In this document: positions 9,296 to 37,331 of the stretch, in pieces
Numbering within the stretch: the first letter of the stretch is position 1
Layout of the letters: each line of letters starts with the position of its first letter
Assembly (NCBI GenBank): GCA_964035545.1
Contig: OZ037767.1
Span: 21,643,628 to 21,703,627, forward strand
Direction of reading: 5' to 3'
Origin: Bugula neritina
Taxonomy: Eukaryota > Bryozoa > Gymnolaemata > Cheilostomatida > Bugulidae
DNA: 60,000 nucleotides
Position numbers and translations under genes: made by a program
Notes under the pieces: model-generated
What the model saw: only the letters and a program-made list of their open reading frames with translations
Told to the model about the DNA's origin: nothing
Database searches by the model: none

Positions 9296-12200
9296 AACCT
9301 CCAGGGAAGAAGAAACGCAGGTCACCCAGACGGGTACCGCGTACTGGCAACCAACAGTGGCAACAGCCACGACGGACCAGCAAGGGGCTTCGCCCCGCGG
9401 CTACCTTTTCCATGCCCCTTCACAACAGATTCGCAGGGCTACAAGCCCAAGAATCTGGATGGGAGCCCACAAAGGTAGCCGGGAATCTAGCCTCGGCACC
9501 TCCGAGGCCTACTTACCACCGCCCCAAGAGACCTCCTTCGCGACCCAAAGCGAGGGAGGTACTCCCTGCGAGAGTAAGGCCTGAAGAGAGAGTTCAGGTG
9601 CAGCCCCATGGGAACAGCTATTTCTTGCCCGGTAAACTGGAAGGCAAAGCTGTTACTTTCCTCATTGATTCGGGCTGTACCACGAACCTCTTGAGCCGCC
9701 AACTCTTCGACACCCTCAGTGCTAGGGTCAGGGGCGAGATGGAATCATACGAAGGGGAGTACGGCACCCTAGCTGACGGGTCGTGCCTTCCCTTCTATGG
9801 TATAATTGAGCTGACGGGACGAGTCCGTGATCAAACGATCCAAGAGACGTTCATCGTCAGTCAGCTCAAGTAGGACGCCATCCTCGGGATGCCATTCCTA
9901 AAACGGCACGGATGTCACATCGATTTTAGCAAATCTGCGATGATGATGTCCGGGCGAGAACTCGCCTGCGTCGACAAGTTCGGCCGCCCTTTAGTGGGAG
10001 GTGTGCAAGTGGTACGCAACCGTACCATACCAGGCCGCTCCCGGGCTACCATTCACTGCAGGGTGAACAATAGCTGGATCTCTGGACTCGGGGTAGTTGA
10101 AGGCGCGCTCGAAAAGATCCAACTTGCCAGCAGTCTGAATCAGCTGACTGAGCAAGGGGAGATCTTAGTGCAGTGCGTCAACCCCTTTACCGAGTCTGTC
10201 AAGCTTCCGGCTGGGTCGATGCTGGGCCGTTTTCACTCTGTTCAAGAGGAGGACGTAGGCCCGTCGCTGGGAGATGCGACGGAAGTACTCCCTCAGTGCC
10301 CTACTCAAGGGCGAGGGGCAGTCCCAGCACATCTCCGGGAGTTGTATGACACCGCCTGTAGCGGCTGCGCGAGTAACAAAGAACGCCAAGTTACGGCGAA
10401 GTTACTACGCAACTACGGGGATGTGTTCAGCAGCGGAGATCATGACGTGGGACTGACTGGAATTGTCAGACACGAAATACCGCTGACTGCAGGGACAGTC
10501 CCTGTCCGGCAGCCCACACGCAGGCTGGGGCCGGAGAAAGAGAAGGAGGTTAGCCGACAAGTACGGGATCTTCTGGACCGGGGACTGATAGAGCCCGCCC
10601 ATAGTGCGTGGAGCTCGCCAGTCGTACTGGTCCGGAAGAAAGACGGCAGTTGGCGGTTCTGTGTGGATTACCGCAAACTCAATAGCGTAACCATACAGGA
10701 CGCCTACCCTCTACCTCGTATTGACGAGTCGTTGGACGCCCTAGCCGGCAGCAAGTACTTCAGTACGTTAGACTTGCTGAGTGGCTATTGGCAAGTCTCT
10801 CCGAGTCCCGACGCCCAGGAAAAGGCGGCGTTTATCACACGGGACGGTTTGTGGAAGTGGAAGGTGTTGCCTTTTGGGTTGACCTCCGCCCCAGCCACCT
10901 TCCAGAGGCTGATGGAGCAAGTCCTCAGCGGGCTCCATTGGAAGACACTGCTGATCTACCTCGATGATGTCATCGTGATCTCCCCAGACTTCGAGACACA
11001 TGTCAGTCGTCTGCAGGAGGTCTTCGAGAGACTCCGAGGTGCCGGTCTTAAGCTCAAACCTTCTAAGTGCGCTCTATTGCAGCCAGTGGTTAAGTACCTG
11101 GGGCACGTTGTCGGTCGAAACGGCGTGGCAACGGATCCCGAGAAGGTACGGGCAATAGAAGACTGGGTCACCCCCCAAGACTTGACCGGACTCCGGGCTT
11201 TCTTGGGGCTGGTAGGGTATTACAGGCAATACATACCAGACTTTGCGGGCATAGCACAGCCGTTAAACCGGCTCACCGCAAAGGGAGTGACGTGGCAGTG
11301 GACCCCAGTCGAACAAGGAGCGTTCGACCGCCTCAAGGGCTGCCTACTAATGGCACCCATCTTGGCCTACCCAGACCCCACTCTGGAGTACATCCTTGAC
11401 ACTGACACCAGTGACCAAAATGTTGGCGCTGTGCTGTCACAAGTGCAGGAAGGCCGAGAAGTAGTAGTAGCCTACTACAGCAAGTCTCTCTCTCCCACTG
11501 AACGAAATTACTGCACTACCCGCAAGGAGTTGCTGGCAGTAATCAAGTCAGTGAAGCACTTCAGACCATACCTATATGGCAGGAAGTTCCGGCTGCGTAC
11601 GGATCATGCCTCGCTGATCTGGTTGTGCAAGAGAGCAGAGCCCTCTAGTCAGGTCGCCCGGTGGCTCGAAATCCTAGCTGAATTCTCATACCGGATCGAA
11701 CATCGACCGGGCAAGAGACACAGCAATGCGGATGGTTTGAGTCGCCGACCTGATGGAGGTTGCAAACAGTGTCTCAACATCGAGAGGAGGGATGGAGGTC
11801 CCCCGCGATGCGAGTTGGAGACGCTGGCTCACCACGGAGCACTGTTTGACTGGGACCAAGGTCAACTCAGACAGGAAGTTGATGAGTCCCCGGAGGGTGT
11901 ACAAAACCTCCGCGCCAACCCTGTACTGGCCGGTAATGTTCGAGAGCTGAAGAAGCTCCAAGAAGAGCTGCCTGGAGTCGTGGCAGACATATATCGGGCC
12001 AAAAGGGAAGGGCGACGACCCAGCGAGGAACGCATACGACAGGGATGCGCCGAGTTCCGGCTATACTGTCAGCGTTGGGACTCGCTGCGGATCGGGCAGG
12101 ATGGGTTACTAACCATCTCTCTAGCCGCCGGCGGCAGACAACCGGAGAGGAAGAGGGTAGTCTGCCCCACTGCCATCCGCCGTGAGTTGATTTGGGATAC

Positions 12201-13281
12201 TCACAAACAGGCCCACGCAGGGGTCAAGAGAGTGATATCCAAATTACGACTCCGGTGGTATTGGCCACAAATGGAGCGTGACGTCCGGCTCAGAGTCAAA
12301 CAGTGTGAGATCTGTCAGGCCAGTAAGGTTAGCCGTCCCCCTGGTGAGGCAGGACGGCGGAGGCTATATGCTGGTAGGCCCTGGCAAGTAGTCGCTGTAG
12401 ACCTGGTCGGACCCATGCCCCTGACCCCCAGAGGCAATAGTTGGATCTTAGTACTAACCGACCACTTTACTAGGTGGGCGGATGCTCTGGCTATCCCAGA
12501 TGCGTCAGCCCCAACAGTGGCCAGGGCACTAGACCAACATGTATTCTGTTATTTTGGTCTCCCCGAACAGATACACTCTGATCAAGGCGCTCAATTCCAG
12601 TCTCAACTGATGAGCGACCTTTGCCACCTCTGGGGAGTAAATCAGAGCCGGACCACCCCCTACCACCCTCAAGGTAATGGGGTGGTGGAGCGCAACAACC
12701 GGATGCTAGGTGATGCGCTCCGGAGTCTCCTCCTTGGACGAGGCCAAGAGGAATGGGATACGGTGTTGCCGCAAGTCATGCGTGCATACCGTAGCACCCC
12801 ACACACCAGTACTGGTGAGACCCCAAACCTCTTGATGCTCGGGAGAGAGACTCGTGTCCCTGACCATCTCACCTACCACGTTCCAGAGCAAGACAACTCG
12901 GTTCACGAGTATGCCAGTGAACTAGTGGAACGGATGAAAGCCGCACACGATATACTGCGCGAACAGCAGTGGAAGGTGCGGCACGAAGATTCCGATGAAC
13001 CACCTCTCTACCAAACGGGAGATAAGGTGTGGCTGGTCAATTACCGTAGGCGTCGCGGACAGGCTGATAAGCTAAAGCCTAAGTTCGTAGGACCCTACAT
13101 GATCGTCGAGGCTATGCCCAATCATACGTACAAGATTGAGCGCTCAGGACAGGTGTCTATCCAGAATGAGTCTCGCTTGAAACCGTATTGGGCTAGCCCC
13201 GACGCAGTGGGAGAAGCCCCCCCCGTTGTTGGAACCCAGGAGGCAGACAACAACGCGCGGGCGACGGCGGCATGGACCTGA
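9139..13281 (+). pseudogene. pol: Pol polyprotein (protease, RT, RNase H, integrase), broken by an in-frame stop
   Basis: The frame opens at 9139, -1 to gag, with no useful ATG, so it is expected as a gag-pol fusion by frameshifting. Domains in order: aspartic protease with LIDSGC (9661-9678, DSG in place of the commoner DTG); reverse transcriptase with YLDD at 10957-10968; RNase H starting near 11398 (TDTSDQNVGAVL) with a later TDHASL; integrase with an HxxxH...CxxC zinc region (~12196-12318) and a D,D,E core around AVDLVGP (~12397), HSDQGAQF (~12571) and VVERNNRML (~12682); then a GPY module (~13090). A TAG at 9871-9873 interrupts the protease before its conserved C-terminal ILGM motif. The frame is otherwise open to 13281. 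The stop most likely inactivates this copy; stop readthrough is the alternative. Confidence 0.92.
9244..9308 (+). promoter_or_regulatory. Programmed -1 frameshift signal between gag and pol
   Basis: The heptamer GTTAAAC (9244-9250) is read G TTA AAC in the gag frame, the X XXY YYZ register needed for -1 slippage. After a 5-nt spacer comes a perfect 10-bp GC-rich stem (9256-9265 with 9279-9288) with a 13-nt loop. Five loop bases TTCCC (9269-9273) are complementary to GGGAA at 9304-9308, so an H-type pseudoknot is possible. A -1 shift enters the pol frame, which is open from 9139. Heptamer and stem are seen directly. The pseudoknot and function are inferred. Confidence 0.82.
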
Positions 13282-13597
13282 ATACGAAGTGGTCATACCG
13301 CGGGAAGAAAACTTGGTGAGAGAGGAGCGACAGCTTTTGCCAACGGAAGCGTGTCCGCCACCGCCAAGTTTAATTCCATCACTTCCAGAAACCGAGCCGG
13401 TTCCGGAAGTGCAAAACCCCACGAAGGGAGGGGCTCCATCCGGAGAACAAGAAGAGGTGACCGCTAACGGTGAAGTGGAGACGCCATTAGAGGCCCCTAC
13501 TAACGAACCGGCGAGCGTGTCACCCCCCCTAGAAAGGGGACAGCGTACGAGGCAACCCCCCCGCATACTTAAAGGACTTCGTATGCGACTGCGTTAA
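13226..13597 (+). pseudogene. Displaced C-terminal tail of pol in the +1 frame
   Basis: This open stretch starts just after a run of eight C (13217-13224), in a different frame from pol. It encodes a Pro/Glu/Arg-rich tail ending in an RQPPRIL-like motif, which resembles the C-terminal tails of gypsy pol proteins. The simplest reading is that a one-base length change in the C run moved the tail out of frame and left pol ending early at 13281. A sequencing error in the homopolymer would look the same. Confidence 0.6.
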
Positions 13598-14131
13598 AAG
13601 CGGCGCGTACGAAAGTCTAGGGGAAAACCGTACGAGGAAAGTATCGAGCAAATGTGGGAGTTGTCAACACCACGAAAATATCAACTTTTGTATCGGCGGA
13701 AATAGAAACAAAATTCATCCGCCGGGTGCACAAAGTCTTAATCACGCACCCCAACCACGTTGCTCGATCTTTTCATACGCTGATGCAGTCAGGAGTAGAC
13801 ATGTTTCTAAGCAGTAGTTCAAACCATTTCACACATTCAGTATGTCTTACGACAACAGATCGTGGGGTGAGTTAACTATATCTTAATATGAAACTAGATT
13901 GCATCGCTCAGCTCCGACTCACTGAGTCAATCGAGCTGGAGATAGGTTAGTGAAATACCGTAGTAAGAACTCAGTTTGACTTAGAGATTTTTATAATCTC
14001 ATTGCAATACGTGTTCTATCTGACTATTCACTGCCATAAATCTCTACGAGGTAACTGAATTAGGAGTTGCCAAGCTATTCAAGCTGACAACACGGCAGTG
14101 TACTGTATTAACACTGTTGAAACTTTTTCAG
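13598..14131 (+). other. Untranslated spacer between pol and ORF3
   Basis: About 530 bp without a convincing ORF; a 73-codon open frame at 13654-13875 shows nothing I recognise. It ends in a good splice acceptor, a pyrimidine-rich ACTTTTTCAG with AG at 14130-14131. Confidence 0.55.
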
Positions 14132-14913
14132 ATTACACTCGACCCGCTACAACCAGGGTACGGGATAGAGCACTTCCCGCTCCGCATCCTGAGGAGTATG
14201 CCAATGGTGACCGGCCCGAGCCACTACGCCGCCGTTGGCGGTGGGTGTTTCCAGAAACAGAGGAAGAAATAGAAACGGCCTGGGGGTCCAGAGGACGGAC
14301 GAGATGCCAGATTTGTGGCGAAGAATGTGCCTCTCACCGCTCCTTGAAGCTACATGTTAACGCCCATCTCCTACTCACATTCTGCCCCTGCGGATACAAT
14401 GATGTGTACCCCTACCCCGTCACCAGACATCGAGCGGCGGGCTGTTTCTCTGGAGAGAATTATGTGGTTGACGTCAAGCTCTATCCGGAATTCCTCACCC
14501 TGATACGACCCCTAGTAAAGAAGGCAATGTTGTTGGCCGTCCTGACCTCGGGTTTCCAACGCGTATTAGACTATGCCAGACAACAATCCCCATTGGTATC
14601 TGACCGCCCTCAGATGGTGTACACCCCCGACGAGTTTGCCTATCCAGAAGAAGGAGAGGTCTCCCCCGCCCCGATGAAGAGACGAACCAGGTCTCCCAGT
14701 CCCCCTTTGCGCCGCAGACGGACACCGTCCCCAGACCCAGTTCGCCTGGCCACAGTAGAGGAACGCCTCCTCCGACTACAGGAGGAATTCACCCAGTTAG
14801 CACCGGATTTACTTAATACTACGACGGGGCTCTTCCAACTAAAAGGATCAGTAGGCCGGATGAAACGGAAATTGCGTACATGCCAAGCCAAGCACCGGCG
14901 TGCCCAACAATGA
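14132..14913 (+). CDS. ORF3: zinc-finger protein of the LTR element (env position)
   Basis: I do not know this protein. The open frame runs from 14059 to a TGA ending at 14913. It lacks an ATG near its start, and a splice acceptor sits at 14130-14131. Visible parts: an Arg-rich N-terminus; a canonical C2H2 finger starting CQICGEEC (C-x2-C-x12-H-x3-H); a second, CCHC-like finger starting CPCGYN and ending RHRAAGC; a Ser/Pro/Arg-rich stretch (RTRSPSPPLRRRRTPSPDP); and a C-terminal helix with a heptad-like pattern (VEERLLRLQEEF) rich in basic residues. No signal peptide or membrane segment is seen, so it is not an envelope protein. The acceptor phase matches a donor in gag (exon end 8384), so a spliced mRNA could supply gag's ATG and first codons in frame. 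A nucleic-acid-binding role is inference. Confidence 0.75.
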
Positions 14914-15193
14914 CTCTAGTTCTGCTACCCGGAATAATCCACAACTTCGTCCTCTTGGGAGACCCAAGAAGGTCCTGCAAATGCTTGACTGCTCGACAGG
15001 CCTACTCCTTGTCTAATACCACAGCTAGCCGGTATTCCTCCTCTATAGCTGGTCAATTGTATGTAACCGGCTGTTATAATGACTCTGTCTGTTATTATGT
15101 ATCTTTATATGTGTTATGTATTATTTTGGTCTACTGGTGTATGTGGTTAATAATGAACGTTTTTTTTATATATCAGAAAGAGGGCTTTCTGCT
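14914..15193 (+). other. 3' untranslated part of the LTR element
   Basis: About 280 bp between the ORF3 stop and the polypurine tract. No ORF of note and no repeat is seen. Confidence 0.5.
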
Positions 15194-15204
15194 GGTGGGG
15201 GCGG
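15194..15204 (+). other. Polypurine tract
   Basis: GGTGGGGGCGG lies directly before the 3' LTR, where plus-strand DNA synthesis is primed in LTR elements. It is G-rich with one T and one C. Confidence 0.7.
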
Positions 15205-15511
15205 TGTGGTGGCTCGTGGAGCTACCAGCAGCACAACATGTAGGGTCGCGTAATTGACCCGGAACAATGGATAGCCAATTAGCGTGTTTGATAGTTAGCA
15301 GCAATTATAGTTTCCCGCTGCTAACTCAGTCGAAGTTAGAGTGCTGAATAGATTAGATGTGTAAATTGTCAGATGTATTTGTATCGTTTTTATAATGTAT
15401 TATTGTGTGTAAAATATATACTCGTTCACTCGACTTATCCTGGTGCAGTTCTATAGCAAGTAATTAGACTCTCTGGATAGCATATCAACCCTAAATCTGA
15501 AAAACATAACA
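15205..15511 (+). repeat. 3' LTR
   Basis: 307 bp, same length as the 5' copy, with four substitutions: two in GACATGG/GACCCGG, one in GTATCA/GTATCG and one in the last 10 bp. It is followed by the target duplication GTAT. Confidence 0.95.
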
Positions 15512-16440
15512 GTATTACATTTACTATTAGTATTACTATTAGTATTACTCTATTAGCATTACTATGTCTATTGTCGATTAGTAATACTAATAGTAATAGT
15601 AATACTAATAGTAATAGCAATAGTAATACTAATAGTGCAAATCCAAATTGAAATTTAATTTGAACTTGTGGCTGTGCAATTGCAATCGCCAAACACAATG
15701 ACAATCACAATGACAATAAATATTATATTTAATGTTATAATACACCCATTATCATTATGATTACATCTAGATATTCATATTGGCTATTACTGATAAAGTC
15801 TTTTTTTTGTATAATTTAAAATCAATGAGACAATGAGTGTGACTCAGGAGCTGGCAGTAGCCAGAGCTTTTCTATATTTTTGTGCTAAGCCTAATGAGTA
15901 ATGACAGTAAGCGCTCCAAGTCAAATATATGAATAATTCTTCAGTAAGTTTCGCGATCCTGTGTGTGACTGAACTCGGACTAAACCAAAATTTCACCATT
16001 AATTAGCATTATTGAAAATCTATAGATCTTAAAGTTTTTTATTTTCAATAATTATGATGTTTGGAGATACATTCACAAAGTGCAGTAAAATTATTTTTTT
16101 TCTACTATTATGTTGATAATCATAAATTATTATGAATAGGGTTCAACCATTAAACTATAACCTTCTATAGTTTCAGTTCAGTGGGTTCAACTGCAATACA
16201 TAAAATGCCATAGAGTTATCCTCTTTTTAGGTTACACATGGAGTGTTGTGCAAACGACTCTGTTTATGAATTATTCCGCTATAATTGGTTAAAAAAATTG
16301 ACGGAAAAGTGTTTTGTTTATATATAACTCTTACTAATATGTTTTTAATTGCAATAAAAGTAATTTTAAACAAACTTTAGTTGTTATATACTATTTATAA
16401 GTATGTGGTTTTTATATTATTTTTCTATCGCGGATCATCG
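15512..16440. other. Low-complexity ATTACTATTAGT tract and GABARAP upstream region
   Basis: From 15512 to about 15640 the sequence is a degenerate array of TACTATTAGTAT motifs on one side and AATAGTAATACT on the other, so the two halves are inverted copies around ~15570. The rest is AT-rich. No gene is seen. Confidence 0.6.
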
Positions 16441-16446
16441 CACGTG
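16441..16446. promoter_or_regulatory. CACGTG E-box upstream of GABARAP (TFEB/MITF-type site)
   Basis: CACGTG followed by AT reads TGATCACGTGCG on the other strand and so contains TCACGTG, the core of MiT/TFE (CLEAR-like) sites. It lies 114 bp upstream of the GABARAP ATG. Control by a TFEB/MITF homologue is inference from the motif and the autophagy target. Confidence 0.45.
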
Positions 16447-16523
16447 ATCATCAATTACATCAGCGTACCAAAACAAATAGTAATACTTTCGCACAGCTGA
16501 TTGATACTTTGTGGTACTGGTAA

Positions 16524-18779
<2,256 letters not shown>

Positions 18780-20249
18780 AACTGAAATACCTCTCATCAA
18801 ATCAGCTTCATTGGTTCTCCAAGTACTGAAAAGCTGGTATTGTGATGTATTGAATGCTAAACATGGAATATGTTACAGTCTTTGAAGCTAAAATAGTGTG
18901 ATATTATCTCCTAGAACTCAATTCATGTTTATCCTTTCCGAATTGCACAGCATGCATATGTTGAGGTCATAGCTCCACTAACATGATAGTGTAGCAAGAT
19001 ATCTCTTTCTTACCCATTTAGATATCATTTTCTTATGCTTTTATTTAATATGGTCTTTAATAGAATATGGTTTTCATATATTTGCTTGGTTGTGGATTTA
19101 GATAACAATGAACATAAAATTGGTATATTTTGTGCAAAAATGTAAAAAAAACAAATTGTTAAAGCATTTAAAAAACAGTAAACCCTGCATACTGTTATCG
19201 ACTGTTGTAATATCACACAAATTACTCCGTATTGCTTATAAATAGCTGTTTAATATTATGTGTTGTACACCTTATATTTTTACTGTTGCAAATTTTAATA
19301 AAATTTGTATTAAATCTTTCTAAATTAGTATATATCAAATTAGCCAAATGCTCACTCCACTCAAATGCAACTGAAATGTTAGAATAATAAGACTCAGCCA
19401 GCATAAAATATTACTGGTATTTCAGGAGGCAGAATGACTCAACCCATAAGACAAATAGTAGGCATAATATTGAACATGTATAGACAATGTGCAGCTCTTG
19501 AAGTCTCAACTTGATATATTACTTTAAAATTAGTCATTTTGCTTCAAAGTGATAAGCCAATCAACATTTGTGCCATAGTAGGACAAATTTATTACACATA
19601 TTGATATTACAGCAAATATATATATATAGTAGACAAAAACAACAGTCAACAGGTGATTATGATAATAAATTATTAGCTAAGATTGTATGTACACAAGGAG
19701 GAAAACTAAATATAATAAGACTTTCATTCTAAATGAAATGGTAACAGATTATGAAAGAAAAGTATCTTAAAATCCACATTGATTTGTACAATATTTACAT
19801 TATAGCCTCTTTCTGGGAAGGCAGAGTATTAGAAGCTCTGCCATCTGTAGAGGGTAGGTCTACAAAATGGAAAACAACAAATAACTATACGTAGTAACCA
19901 GATACAATAACCAGACGTAGTAACCAGATATAATAAACGATGTTGCACATGTTAATCTCAGTTAACTATGGCCATATTGAAAGAAAACAATCTCAGGTCT
20001 AGCCAAGGCAACTAATAGACTGGTGACCTTAACCTTCTCATGCGCAGTGTCCACATATGTGGACACCACTTATTTAGTGTACAAAGCGACTCAAATTAAT
20101 TTATGCATGAAAGGGTTAATGCACAAATCTACTACATAAGAGGAGGCAACTCTGCAAGAGTTCACATCCACAATTAACTTTCTGTCTACATTGGCTGCAG
20201 TTGAACAGATAGAGCAGCATGTGAAATATACTGGGACCTTGAAAGTAAT
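18780..20249. other. Non-coding interval between convergent GABARAP and CHD4
   Basis: AT-rich sequence holding both 3' UTRs. Small repeats such as AACCAGATA(C/T)AATAA near 19890-19940 are present. I see no further gene. Confidence 0.55.

Positions 20250-37331
<17,082 letters not shown>

Larger units (their letters stand above)
8004..15511 (+). mobile_element. Full-length Ty3/gypsy-type LTR retrotransposon with extra ORF3
   Basis: A 7.5-kb element bounded by two 307-bp LTRs (TGT...ACA) and a 4-bp target duplication GTAT (8000-8003 and 15512-15515). Order: 5' LTR, PBS, gag, protease-RT-RNase H-integrase, zinc-finger ORF3, polypurine tract, 3' LTR. The order RT-RNase H-integrase and the GPY motif after integrase place it with Ty3/gypsy (Metaviridae). 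The LTRs differ at only 4 of 307 positions that I could count (~1.3%), so insertion is recent. GC content and codon use are clearly higher than in the AT-rich surroundings. This copy is defective: pol has an in-frame TAG at 9871-9873 and a probable frame break at a C8 run near 13217-13224. Confidence 0.96.

Noticed and set aside
14098-14131. GTG at 14098 as the start of ORF3
   Set aside because: GTG starts are unlikely in an animal cell, and a strong splice acceptor lies just after it with matching phase to a gag donor.
14098-14913. ORF3 as an envelope protein
   Set aside because: It has no signal peptide, membrane span, furin site or glycosylation-rich ectodomain; it has zinc fingers instead.
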